This document shows, piece after piece, positions 38,586 through 50,211 of a stretch of DNA of 64,000 nt. This DNA is from Anisakis pegreffii (lineage: Eukaryota > Nematoda > Chromadorea > Rhabditida > Anisakidae), in the NCBI GenBank assembly GCA_035041965.1, contig JAPYMA010000169.1, positions 1 through 64,000 of the forward strand, given 5' to 3'. A model generated the notes under the pieces. That model was not told the origin of the DNA. It was given only the letters and a program-made list of their open reading frames with translations, and did not search any database. Each line of letters opens with the position of its first letter. Position 1 is the stretch's first letter. The translations under genes and the position numbers were made by a program.

Positions 38586-39845
38586 TATCTTGATCCAAGG
38601 TTCATGTACATTCAATCGACAATTCAGGTGCTTTCTTTTATCAAGCGTTTTCGACATCTTCGATTACTCAAAGCATACAATTTACGTCGCGTAATCCAAT
38701 TAATGAGCGCTCGTTTATTATATTGCTAAAATGTGTTCTCTGACATGAGAGGTTGAAGCATTTGAGAAACCTACACAATCATCCTTCTCAATGCTAACCA
38801 ACCGAACTGTACAGGTTAATGAACGCACGCAAATCCCTGCCCTTCCCCCTCCTCAAATAAAAACTTCGCTGATGAGATATTCAACTTTCAGTGACGTATG
38901 CAACCAGAGATGGTGATGAAACTTCAGTGATGCTTAGAAACATTCAACAGTCGCTTCAATGCTGTGACCTTTTCTACTGATATTTCTTAATTCAGGATGA
39001 TAGAGTAGTGTTCGTCGGCGAAAGTGGTCCCCGTCGGGGACTCCGACGGGGAACGCGAGGAGCACTCCCCTCGCGCATTTTGCTCCCCGACTTTTCTGTG
39101 GGGACCCACTCCGTCCGAAAAACTGGTCTCCGACGAACACTATGATACCGCTATGTTAACGGATAATTCCGTCGCACATACTGCTTGAAATGATGAAGCA
39201 TCACACAACTAAGTATTATATCACTTTTGGCGATGATTTAGATAATATGGCGTTTTATTATGAACTTGATAAATGCATTAATCAATTAGCGATTAGTTAG
39301 AATGAAGATCACAATAGGTTGGTCATCATTGATCAATCGAATTCGGTTATTCAGTTGAAGAGACTGGTATGGTGGCGACTTCATTTGCATCCATAGCAAA
39401 TAAGAAGTATGCGATTGCTTGAGAATAGACTACAGACATCAGGAATGCCAACTGATAGATATTTGTTGCCTGCAATGGGAATCTAGTGAATAGTTTTCTC
39501 GAGATGAACTCTTGAAATTTACCAAAATTCTCATTAGAATGATTCCTAGATCGCAATCAAATTTTATGAAAGTCAGCTCTTAAGGTCTTGTAAATATATC
39601 ATTATGTTTACGTTTTTCCACACTGAATCGTGTTGTATGGTTCGCACAATCTTCGAAATCATACTGATCGCATAATGTACAGTACAACTGATGAATAAAT
39701 TCAGAGAGTGTATTAAAATTTTTGTAACTATCGTTTGCACCGATAGTGCCGCGACCCAGTGATCAACAGTCATATCAAAATCGAAAGAGACAGGAAAACT
39801 GCTTTGCAGTTCTTAAAATGGACGGAATCTCAGAAGATTCTCATT
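38586..39845. other. Intergenic stretch holding a GC-rich miniature element
   Basis: Apart from the element at 39008-39140 no feature is seen. The short minus frame at 38934-39140 is a translation of that element. Confidence 0.45.
39008..39140. mobile_element. GC-rich miniature element with TA duplication (copy 1)
   Basis: The ends gtgttcgtcggcga and ccgacgaacac are inverted and flanked by TA on both sides (39006-07, 39141-42). The interior is strikingly GC-rich for this genome (tggtccccgtcggggactcc, ctccccgac, gtggggaccc) with several nested palindromes. The core word gctccccgactttt recurs in two further copies at 59.95-60.45 kb. No coding capacity. Confidence 0.85.
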
Positions 39846-40842
39846 TCAAAAGTTTACCGCTTCAGCTTTTCCTTTCTTCAGATAGATTTGTAGTATCACA
39901 AAACCAGCAGCTGAATAAAGTACACAGAGCACCAAGAATCCAGCGGACAGTCCTGTTACACATCCTATAGCCAAATCCATAACGAATGCACCACCGACAG
40001 TAACTCCGATTAGTTTCATTCGATCATTTCCGATTGTTGATGAGGCGAGCACTGGCATTAGTCCGACTGAGAAAGCACATAATGAGGCCGGTGGAGGCAC
40101 GCCTGGTATGGCTCTTTCACAGAGGAGGAATCCGTTAAGTGCACCTTCAGCTAGAGCGACACCCAACAGACGGAAACGACGCAACCGGTCCACTAAATTA
40201 GCATCGCCCTCGATTGGCGTCGTTATGTAGTAATATGCCAGAGCTGGCATAATCGTGTATGCTAGAATTATACCATAAAGCTTGCTAACAAACAATCCAA
40301 TTATAGAGCTGAGAATGCATTTGCTGAGAATAAAGGCAACGCTCATTGCGAACAGCATTACACCGGCCCATACGAACACAGCACTCAATTTCGAGTTGTC
40401 GATATCAGATAATGCTGATTGATCTTTTATCATTGCAATTAACTCGTCTTTCCGCTCGTTTATTACCGGCTGCATTTCGTTCAACTTGGCCTGGTATTCT
40501 TTCACCTGCAAACCGTTCCATAATTTCATTTCCTGTCCGAAGGATTGAGTGTTCCTATCCTTTTCCACATTTAATCGAACACGCCATCGAGCTAAAATCC
40601 AAATATTTCTGCTCTTTTATTAATCAGCACTGTCCAAACACAAATTTGACGAATCGATGTTGCTGTGAATCAATACTCGTCAAAATACTTCAATTCAATA
40701 CACTTCAATACAAATAATGACCATCCGAACTCTCGCAACTGCCAACCTTAGCCGAAATCTTCTCACCGAATGCGAGCGTGTCCTTTTTGAAGTCCTCTAT
40801 TTCTGCCTTGTATTGAGTAATAAGTTGATTGACGTTCTCCAT
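39846..40842 (-). CDS. Multi-pass membrane protein, weakly Bax-inhibitor-1-like (two exons)
   Basis: Exon 40842-40767 (MENVNQLITQYKAEIEDFKK...) ends at a strong G|GTGAGA donor. Exon 40591-39846 starts after TTTTAG; the phase-1 junction rebuilds an Ala codon and gives 273 residues. The first ~95 residues are charged and helical with no signal peptide. Hydrophobic segments follow at roughly 96-114, 120-148, 167-184, 194-211, 219-237 and 241-262, and the protein ends in a lysine-rich KKGKAEAVNF. The layout (about six segments, a Gly/Pro-containing pair reading ALNGFLLCERAIPGVPPP, a short basic tail) resembles Bax-inhibitor-1/TMBIM proteins of the ER. Residue identity is too weak to be sure, and the N-terminal helix is extra. 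A TGATTGCAG acceptor 25 bases before the ATG fits trans-splicing. I am surer of the gene than of the family. Confidence 0.7.
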
Positions 40843-40868
40843 TCCACAGTAATCGAGCAACGAATATC

Positions 40869-41468
40869 TGCAATCAGTCTCCTAATAAAATCGCCCACCT
40901 CCAAAGTCAGTTATGAAAACAGTGAAGTTATCGGTAGCAGTTCGCGCTTTTATAACAAGCACGTCGTAAACATTTTGCATTTCATGGAAATTATTCCTCC
41001 CATGGTTTGTAAATGGAACAAAAATTTCTTGCAGTTGTTAATAATTTAAATTTTTTCATTGCTTGTTTTGAGTCTCTCTTTTGAGTCTCTAATTTCAATT
41101 TCGAGTCTCTCATTGTCAGTAACTTGTGCGTATTAGAACTCCATTACTCGTAACCATTTCAAGGATCAGTGAATGATTTCTTGGCTCGAGAATTTTGCCC
41201 TGACGCTTCGCTGGTCGAAGCAAATGTTGACGAACGATCTGAACAGTGCAAGAATGCGAAGCATTGCTGAAAGTGATACCGTCAGAACCGGGTGTTTCAG
41301 TTGACTGAAGTTTTTACGAGTGTTTGTGAGCCACTTCAAATTGTCATTGTCATATGGAAATTTTTGTTTGTTATAGCTATCCTCATTTCGAAAAATTTCC
41401 ACATAAAATGCGAATTTTTCAATATGCTCAGTCCTGCTGTTAACGCTTTCTCATTGTTGATTTCTAGA
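40869..41468. other. Bidirectional intergenic region
   Basis: It lies between the 5' ends of the divergent membrane-protein gene (minus) and RING-like gene (plus), so it should hold both promoters. It contains three spaced gagtctct words at 41072-41115. A + frame crosses its right end but only the part from 41469 is coding. Confidence 0.4.
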
Positions 41469-44400
41469 ATGTCATCGAGCTGCGGTGACATTGTGAAATG
41501 TTGGTGTCGTATTTGTTTGCAATACAAGTGCGCTGATGAAATGCTCCAGATTCTGCCGTGCCTTCATATGTTCTGTGCAGAGTGCATTTCAAAATACAAA
41601 AATTCATGCAAGGTTCAAGTCATCTCCATCCCGATTTTTTTCGCTGCAATTTGGATTACCGTCTTGTATTTGGCGTTGTTCCTTTTGCATAGAAATTCAT
41701 TGCATTTTCTACATTGTTCCTTTCCACTCAACACATCAAACATTTCTTTATTTGCGGTTATGTTTAAATGACTTTAATTCAAAAAAAAGAGTAAATGCTT
41801 GTTGAAGACGTACTCCGATTCGACGACTGAAAATACACCACGTAAGGAAAACGCGACTGAAAATGCACCACTTAAGGAAAACGCGACTGAAAATGCACCA
41901 CGTAAGGAAAACGCGACTGAAAATGCACCACGTAAGGAAAACGCGACTGACAAAAAAACGCATTTGGTGCGTTCATGATTTTTATATTGACTGTGAGTGC
42001 AATTTGAGTGAGAAATGATTGTTTCGAACTGAAATTCGATCAGAAATCGGTGTTTGAGATTTTGCATGAAATAGTGATTGCCAGATTTCGATTCACTTAT
42101 TGTTGATAAATGCTGAACTTGATCAATTAATGTTTCTCGAATACGACATTGCAACGATGTTCGATGTTTGTTGCAAGTAATTTGTTATGACATCGATGCC
42201 GCATTTTTTTCAATTCCTAAAATACGACTGCTTGATTCAGAAAAAAAATTGAAATTAGAATGCGAGTGAATTTCTGCTCAAATAAGCATTAAATGCTATG
42301 AGTAAGCGATAATAAGATTGTGATTTTGAAGTTGTGTCCAGATGTGGATTGCTTTTCATTGTTGAACCAAACATTTGATCGAAAACTGGATTTGAGCCGA
42401 TGCGATAACGAATTGTGTCAAAGGCAGGAAAATCGATTTAAATGATTGATGATCAGATGTTTTACATTTCATATCTTTTACATATAACCTCTTTCGCTTT
42501 TCTAAATCTCTTCTCCGCATATAGTTTTTGCACTCATTCACACTTCATTCCATTTCACTTTCCCATAGTATTATTCAAGACGAAAACTACAGTATCAGAG
42601 AAAAATCTGAGATAAGGTGAAATCGCTAACAGCCGAACGTTTTCAGAAGGCTTTCGTTCATCATTCTCGAAAGGCTTTCTTGTGGGCATGAACTGTGTAC
42701 GACTTGCTTAGAAGATGCGCGCAAAGCACAGCAACCAGGTAGACGTGAAAATCATTCAGGATTTATCTCGTTGAACCCAAGTGCCTTTTTGGATGAACGA
42801 AAGATAATCTGAACAAATATCGCTTAGATTTTCTTGAATAATCCTATTCGATCTCCTCTGTGAAAGGTCTTGGAGTGACGAACTCACCAAATTTAGGTGT
42901 TGCGATTGCTTTGCTGGATGTTTACGAGAATTTAATGATTGTTTTGCAGTTTGCCCAGTAGAAAAGTGCAACGAGCCGTTGACTGATGTGGCTGATGATG
43001 TTGACACTTGCGATGGTCCTTGTAAGCAGGCGTTCAATGATGAGAGTAAATTCGTTACGACAAAATGTTGTGGCGCACATCTGTGTTTCACATGTGCTGA
43101 GAAGATTTTTGGTAGAACGATAACGAAAGGTAACTTTTTGAAGGAATATTTGGTGGATTGCTGGCAGACTGTTTCGGGTACAAGTCATAGCGTTTGTCTG
43201 CAATAAGTTCAAGGAAATCAAACGAGCAATTCTGGTAGACCTTAGTCACCCAACACGCAAATACTCTATGAACGAAGACTAAATAGTGGTAAATTTCAGA
43301 GGAGGACCTGAAATGTCCCAATGCATGCATCTTGAAGAAGTCGAGATTGCCGCCACCAGAAGCAGCGGATCAAGTAAGTGCATAGTAATAAAACAGCAAT
43401 AGGACGAAAGGCTTGTTTGGTTATTTCAACTTAAATGAAACTATTTGATTGGGATATCGTCTGAACTCTGAGCTAAAATGGTACATATGATCTGATAAGA
43501 TTGAAATAATAACTGAAGATAATCTGCTCCTTATGGGTGTTGTAATTTTCAGCCAGTAACATGTAAAGGAAAAGAGAATTGCCAGGGAACAATACTCAAT
43601 GGATTTCCATCTCGTGGCGAATGCGATCACGAAATGTGTTTACAGTGCCTCGATGAAATGATTGATGAATGCCAAAGAAGTGGTAAGAGAGCGAATATTC
43701 AGCTTGAGTTTTAACTTCGGAGTTTCTCGATTCGAAAAATTTATCTTCGAAACGATTATCCAATTGTTAAGTGCACCTTATTCACACCACATTAATGGAT
43801 ACAGGAATTATTCGTATTGCGAGTAATTTTGAATGTTTTAGGATCGATGCCCAGATGTCCTAATCTGACGTGCAATACGTTTTACTGCGTTGATTCAGTG
43901 GTTGCTCTCAAAACACTACTCCCAGAACGAGCAAGTTATTTCAATGATCTTGCGCTTGGAAATCAGACGTACGATGCTATTAGAGATGACACTGTTGCGG
44001 TTCGGTTATTACATGATTCATTTACATCTAATACATACCGCGATAGAATGTCCCCTCTGATACTGAACTTACACTGCATCCATAAAAATTATTTGCGAAC
44101 TGCGAAATTATTTGAAAATGAACAGCAGATAAACATTGAAACAATTTTACCAATGAGACGATCCAGCGTCCTAACTGCTTCCAAAATAACATTAAATGAA
44201 ATAGAATGTTGCGACCGTGGTCGCTTATAACTTTTCAGTCAATCGAGTTCGATCGGAAATTCAAATCTGCTGGTCGCCTGTTAGATATCAAGGTACAGAC
44301 AAGCGATGATGATACAACGTCAACAGTACCATTTGACCAACGAGGCAACTTGGCAGATTTGATTCGTGAAATTCGACGAGAACTTAAAATATTTCCTCTT

Positions 44401-44762
44401 GACAAGGTGCATTTTTGGTACTGTTTTCTGTTATAATTTTGCAGTGCCCTTAGGAAGGAAAAAACATTTGGAAACGTTATTGCAGTCAACTTGGAGATCT
44501 AGCAGTAGGTAAACGTCTGATGTCTTTTTACATTCGTTGTTGTGATTAGAACCATTTTACACAGGTTTATGGTTATTACATTCGTCGACCGAGCGGTGAG
44601 GACGATGAAAAGAAGCCTGATGAAGAAATAACGATTGACAGTCAGTCAGTGAAGCGACCTATTAATGAATTCAATATCACTTCTGAATGTACACTCATCG
44701 CGGATACGAGCGGCATCGTTCAACCGAAAACTGCCACGTTGAGCAATGCAAATGAAATTTAA
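41469..44762 (+). CDS. Tandem RING-like zinc-binding protein, probable E3-type (ten exons)
   Basis: The ATG follows ttgatttctaga by one base, a near-perfect trans-splice site. Ten exons (41469-41612, 42332-42414, 42569-42616, 42647-42738, 42950-43129, 43300-43373, 43553-43682, 43842-44167, 44239-44406, 44565-44762) keep one frame for 480 residues. RING-like ligand groups recur: CRIC..LHMFCAEC..CPDVDC; SCGHELCTTC..CPVEKC; CDGPC..CCGAHLCFTC..CPNAC; and CKGKENC..CDHEMCLQC..CPNLTC. That is about four modules, each split so that the closing CPxxxC pair starts the next exon. The last ~170 residues are zinc-free (GRLLDIKVQTSDDD.., DLIREIRRELKIFP.., KVYGYYIRRPSGED) and may form a ubiquitin-like or substrate domain. 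RING proteins usually act as ubiquitin ligases; activity here is inferred. Weak points are the AAG acceptor before 42332 and the GTCCTA donor at 44168. Confidence 0.82.
41825..41950. repeat. 30-bp tandem repeat (four copies) in intron 1 of the RING-like gene
   Basis: The unit gactgaaaatgcaccacgta-aggaaaacgc starts at 41825, 41855, 41885 and 41915. Because 30 is a multiple of three, the minus strand gives an open Phe/Ser-rich repeat frame that is not a gene. Confidence 0.93.
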
Positions 44763-46036
44763 AATGCTCCATTGATGTCTGTTTCTTTTTTTTTATTTTC
44801 TGAATGTTGCTCTTCACAAGCGTCACACTTTAGAGCAGAGGTTTCTAAACCCAACATATAATTAGCCCCTTTAGCCTTTCGATCCAGTGCCCTTTCACCG
44901 TCACAAAAAGTTTCATCAACAATTGGCTCAGCTGCATTACGCTGTAAAAGCAATGGTCTCTTTCAGCTTCCCGTGAATGGTTACGATTGTTACTTAAAGA
45001 TGGATTCTTCACTCAGATTTGTTAGAAACGTCTGCTGAAAACTACACTTTTGTTCTGGCATGTATGCTAAATATTTTGAAGAATCCTGAAATATTTGTAT
45101 AACTTAAAAAAAAACACCATTTTCCTCGCTATGAGCATTTTGACAGAAACAACAGGAGGTATTTTATAAGACTATAATGAGAGTCACATTAGAAAATTTT
45201 CAGAAAAACAAAAAAAAGTGTGCATTGCAGATTGCAAAACACTACTAATTAAATTTGCGAAATATGCTACAAACTCATAATTGTGTCAAAATCGAGAATT
45301 TGATATATCAGCGATTTTATGGATGTTATATCGCTTTTTTTGGAGTTGAGATTATTTCTGAGCAACTGAAAGTATTTTCATGAAAACGTCATAGTTTTGG
45401 GCTGAGAAGAATCGAAAGCTGGGATAGATAGAATATTACTGTCGCCTCAGATATTGCGAAAGAAAAATGGGAGATGAATCGCATGGTCTTGAACTCGCAA
45501 CATTAATATGAATTTCGTCTTATATCGTTATATTAATCGTGATGCAATATCGCTGTATGACTCAGCGCTACGATGAGCAGCTTTATCTCAATCCTTATTT
45601 TCAAATTGTAACAGCTGCTAATAGAGCAAATTTTTTGACTTTATCTCTTTTATCAAATATCTGTCAACCCTAGAAGACTGTAACACATGCACAAAGAATC
45701 GTTATTCACCAGTTCCTGTACCTTATTTCTCACGTCATTATTTTGTTATTTGCACATCATTAAATCGCGCCTTCAAGATATCAGTCTTAAATATGAGAGA
45801 ATCTTTGGTGTGATATTATTCGTTGCTTGATTCGTTCTTGCTTGTTTGATTCATTCCTACATTATTGTGTGCATTCATCCGTTCTGAGTTGTGCTGCAAT
45901 TTGTTCTTCGATTATGTGTTCTTGTTTCCTTCGTCGTTTCCATTATATCCCAACAACTAAATCCAAAAGTTGGTTGTGGACTTCGTTTACGACTTATTCT
46001 CAATATTCACCGTTACTCCTGTATTCGTTGCTACCC

Positions 46037-46124
46037 AAATCCAGGAGCTAGCACTGTGGCCGAGTTTAATAGTCCCGAATTTGGAAGGGGATTATTAAAC
46101 TCGGCCCCTGTGCTAATTCTCGGA
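46037..46124. repeat. Foldback element with ~40-bp arms
   Basis: The left arm aaatccaggagctagcac-tgtggccgagtttaatagtccc pairs with the right arm ggggattattaaactcggcc-cctgtgctaattctcggattt with few mismatches around a short centre (gaatttggaa). It is probably a miniature transposon remnant; no duplication of flanks was recognised. Confidence 0.75.
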
Positions 46125-47221
46125 TTTGTTCCTGCATCAGCAGTCTAGTTGTAGTTCGCCATTTCAGTTCGAAGAATCGTTGTTCATCGACAATCAGAAC
46201 CGTAAACGGTACTACTAATAAGACTAAAGTAACTTCAGCGACCATTCGAGGATTTATTCAAACTCTACCTGATAATTGTTATATTCATATCTTGCATCGT
46301 ATTGTTGTCAATCCTCATTATTATCATAATTATTGACCGAGCTAACTGTTTTCGCTCATCTTATTTAAACCAGTAATAACCACAGTTTCACTACTAATCT
46401 TCGTGCACTACACCTCTACACCTAGCATTTCAGTTGCTACATTAACGATTGTCATTACAAATAAATTCCACATTCGCTGCGACTACGGAAAAGACCAGTT
46501 CTGTGCATCAAGGTATTACATAACAGAATAATTTCAGTAAAGCGTAGTAAACGTGTCTTGTACAACGATTTTTTATCAGAAATTGAACAGACTGAAAAAC
46601 GAACAACTGTAATAGTACAAAACAGATACAAAAATCAAGAGGTATGGGTCAGAAGTATCACTGATTACACATATGCTAATGTACACTTCACTCATTTCAT
46701 ATAAAACACTTCGACAATTACTATCAGATGAAATGGTCTCAGTGGTTTGTTATCACAATTTCAGCATCATTGATATAGCAATAAGGAGCTGAGAAAGCAC
46801 ATCCCGCGGACTTCACAAAGAGTATCTGTTAAAGAGGATATCAATAACCCCCTTCAAATATTAGTGATATTCAGAGCAAAGGGTTGCTGCTTATCATTTA
46901 TTCACGAAAATCTTAAAAGACCATGAGAAACCTGTCAAAGTCAGTTTGCTGATTAATTTGGAAGGAAACTTCAATCGATTCAACTCATTCGATTCTCACG
47001 ATACTTCAACCCCAAAATGCTACTATAAGTTATCAATTCCTCGTCGTATCGTCAAATGTGCTCACCGAGCATGTGTTGAACAATCCAGACAAACTCTCGG
47101 CATCCTCGATTTCTAAAATTCAAATTGATATGCTCACTGACACCAGTTCGAAATCGATCAGTATTCACCATTCAATTATTTGTCTCATTGTCAGTAACAT
47201 TCAGTCAATTGGAGATTAGTG

Positions 47222-47384
47222 AGTTATGTGATTTTAAATAAGTTAAGTTATGCAACAGTCCAATGGAGGTTTCGTTCGCAATGAGAAACTATGAAGTATG
47301 AACCAAACGATTCAGACGTAATGTTGATGCCGTTGAAAGGGAATGGAAAGGTGAGTATAGGTTGCGTTCAGCTGATTAGTTTGC
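47222..47384 (+). repeat. Dispersed duplicated segment, copy 1 (possible short coding exon)
   Basis: Most of this segment recurs at 51150-51290 in the same orientation, 3.9 kb away. This copy reads atggaggtttcgttcgcaat, then a frame MKYEPNDSDVMLMPLKGNGK ending exactly at a GTGAGT donor (47351). The other copy has a stop in that frame and a GTGTGT donor. It may be a first exon duplicated with its promoter, or a fragment of a repeat family. This copy has a 24-base insertion relative to the other. Confidence 0.6.
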
Positions 47385-47921
47385 ACTTTGTTGCTTCGAT
47401 GAATGAATCCTAGTTAAAACTTAAAAGGTATCATCTGATACTAAAGGCATACACAATGAGTCTGATGTTAAGATAAAATCATATTTAGCGACATATGCAA
47501 GACATTTTTTTTTCGGTGGAAAGATGCATGCATTCATTTCGTCCCCCTTTGCGAGCGCCACTGATTGTGAGCGCATTAAAAAAAGCGATTTTGCACCAGT
47601 GGAGTGCTGCAATAACGCTGACTGAATAAACACAATGCACAAAAGCACCTCGCGTTTCACGTTTTTGCCCTGTTTTTGCGTGCACTTCGTAATTACCAGC
47701 GAATGCGAAAATCTGAAATGATTATAAAAGTACTGACTGATGGTGAAATGAGTATTTCTTTATCTCATTATCAGTGCGGATTGAACTTTAACACTTATGT
47801 TAGCAATTCAGTTCAGATTGCTTTCGTTGTGAATACGGATGAGACGAACGAAAGCAATCGTTTAGTGTGATGAGGTCGGCATTTGAATGCTGCCGAGTAC
47901 GACTACTATCAATAAACTCAC

Positions 47922-50211
47922 TTCGTCTTGCTTCTCGTTCGTTTCAATCCCCTTGAAAATTTCTCGAATATGCACAGTACGGAAAGCATAAACATTGATC
48001 GATTCCATACGAATATCCGTTGCTGTTTCATTGATAGGCGTTGGTGTTGTAGATAATACTGATGAGGTGGTACAGGGTGATATTCTGTCGACGCATGGTA
48101 GTGAAGATTGAAGTGCCCTTTGAGAAGATGTATGTGCTTGCTGTGCATGTCGTGGCTGACTATACTCGGCAACATTACAGTAATCAATCACACATGTTGG
48201 TGTGGCTGAGAGGCAGTTTGGCGGATATGCTCCAGGAGATGGCATGCAGTCCCTTTCATGCATCTCTTCATTGATACCTAATAGCAAATTCTGGCTCATC
48301 GCAGTTCCTTCACTTGTAAGGTTTGTGTCCATGGAATGACTGACTAGTGGCTGCGATTGGTCTGAAACAACTGAATTTTGTTACACTTGCATCGCAGGGA
48401 ACATTCACCGGCAATAGAATCTGCTGAAGAACGTTTAAGTTCATAGGAGGAAACCGTGCTGATTAAAACTGAACAAGTGACTTTTGCTAGAACTTACCGG
48501 CCGAGAACATTTGAACAATATAGTTGAATTTCCGCGAGAACGGATACCTCATAAAAGTCCAAAAGCCGCCATTCGTATTCAGAATCTCACGGAAAGGCGT
48601 ATGCGACTGAAGTGGCTCTTGGTTATAGCTGCAATAATTGAGTAATTATGGTGGCGAGTGAGTCTTTCGAAGGCAACGTTTTCGGCTGGAAGCAAATTCG
48701 CTTTCGAAAATTTTCTGAAGAAATCGTTTCCCAAAGAGTTGCTGCACATTTGCAGTGCAATGCAAATGTAAACTACAATACTTTTCAGTCAACCTCCGAA
48801 AGCTGATACTTGTCATATATGTTGAGGTAATTGTGCCGGAAACGAATGATTATAAAAACTTAGGCAAATTTTGGCAGCTGATTTTGCTATCTGGAGTATG
48901 TTTCTTGCTCACTAGTTCAGAGCTTGTTGATGGAAAAATGATGGAAAAATTTCGGTGGTGAAATGTATCAAAACGAAAGCGATAGTGGTAGATCGATCAT
49001 AAAATTATGGAATTTGGTACGAGAAAATGAAGAAAATCTGGAATTTGATACGAGAAAATGAAGAAAATCTGGAATTTGATACGAGAAAATGAAGAAAATC
49101 TGGAATTTGATACGAGAAAATGAAGAAAATCTGGAATTTGATACGAGAAAAGATGCAAATGAAAGGTTTAAACTTGCATCAAAGGTAGATATCAAATGGA
49201 GAATATTTATGATACTCATGCTGAACTTACTCGTCAACATTTGAGTAATAAACGCAGCATACATCTGCATTGTCATCATCAAATCGTAACAGCATAACAC
49301 GAGGAGTTTTGTTATTCTTTCGTAATCGTTTAGCCATCTTTCGATAAATTCTCTTCGCATTTCTCTCTGGCATCATTGTTACGAATCTGCAAATCATTTT
49401 CATTTTCTATAAATTTGACTATTCCATGGCAATGCATTAATTGTTGCGAGATGTTGCTCCGGAAGGCATTCAAATTAGCATTCCGCTTGGAAGATACTCA
49501 ACTGAGATTCAGGCTGAAAAGCAGAGAATATCTAAGAAAACTGGGCATGTTCTCATGTGTTAATGCACCACGTGCATCAGATGAGAGACTACACAAATTA
49601 CCTCCGACCTGAACTGATTCACTGCAACTGCAAAATCCCATGTTAAAGATAATTGATTACAACAGCTAGGTGAAGTGAGGTGGTCTTCTTTGTTTCTAAC
49701 CTTTCATTGAAGAAGTCAATCATTTTTCTTTGTGGTGCATCTTTAATACTCAATTTTTTGCACAAACTCTCATCAGGTCCATTTGTTCGAGAATTTGAAA
49801 CGTGCTCAAATACTTTCGTCAAATATGTCCATACGCTCTGCTCTACTTTTGTTCTCAGATCGACAATACTTAATGCCTGAAATGAACTGATGAGACACTT
49901 TGATTACTCCTAATTGTGAAACGATCATAAAAACACCCAGAAGTTTAATGAATATGGAACAAATTTTTGACTGCCAAAGTACTTTTCCATCGCAAGATCG
50001 TCTTGAAACGTACTCAAACAATAAACGTCTCAAACAACAATTCATGCACTCATTCTTCCAAATATCTCTTCGACATGCCCATTTAGACCTTTCAAATGAA
50101 ATCTGGCTCTTGCAAACCTCTTGATCGTGACAAAGATCGTCCAAATGAATATTCCGTTCATCATAGTGGAAACCTGTCAACAATTTTTTGCGTTCTTCGT
50201 CCAACGCAATC
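47922..50211 (-). CDS. Unrecognised protein, five consecutive phase-matched exons (partial)
   Basis: Exons 50211-50118, 49876-49701, 49386-49231, 48628-48498 and 48361-47922 use good sites (GAG|GTTTGC, AAAG|GTTAGA, CGA|GTAAGT, CCG|GTAAGT, GAA|GTGAGT; TTTCAG/TTGCAG acceptors). Every junction keeps frame (0, 2, 2, 1, 0). The translation starts IALDEERKKLLTGFHYDERN. It continues with VEQSVWTYLTKVFEHVSNSR, the basic PERNAKRIYRKMAKRLRKNN and LLRFDDDNADVCCVYY, then GGFWTFMRYPFSRKFNYIVQ. It ends in a Ser/Thr/Pro-rich tail finishing HIREIFKGIETNEKQDE. I recognise no family; the first half looks folded and nuclear-like basic, the tail disordered. Both ends are open: the first exon starts in phase 2 and the last ends at a donor. 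A further exon at 52126-52039 (ETVKWRELRDFLKVVFRARN) may lie upstream. Confidence 0.65.
49009..49150. repeat. 31-bp tandem repeat, about 4.5 copies, within an intron
   Basis: The unit ggaatttgatacgagaaaat-gaagaaaatct starts at 49009, 49040, 49071, 49102 and 49133. It lies in the intron between 49231 and 48628 of the minus-strand gene. Confidence 0.93.

Larger units (their letters stand above)
44763..47921. other. Gene-poor stretch
   Basis: It contains the foldback at 46037-46124 and one copy of a dispersed duplicated segment (47222-47384). A GTG-initiated frame at 45891-46148 looks like a secreted protein but has no ATG and runs through the foldback. No other gene signal. Confidence 0.4.

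Noticed and set aside
41748..42154. Minus-strand frames with repeated Phe/Ser decapeptides
   Set aside because: Arise from the 30-bp tandem array in intron 1 of the RING-like gene.
45470..45585. tRNA-like promoter boxes on the minus strand (tagcgctgagtc and gttcaagac)
   Set aside because: The boxes are present, but I could not fold acceptor, D and anticodon arms with correct spacing. At most a tRNA-derived remnant.
45891..46148. Frame resembling a secreted protein
   Set aside because: No ATG (only GTG after a stop), no acceptor, and it runs through both arms of the foldback at 46037-46124.
47421..47660. Minus-strand frame with a hydrophobic N-terminus
   Set aside because: Begins with GTG, has no ATG or splice partner, and overlaps no other coding evidence.
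48648..48744. Minus-strand frame QLFGKRFLQKIFESEF after an acceptor-like site
   Set aside because: It has no donor in the right phase, and the exon ending at 49231 joins directly and in frame to 48628.
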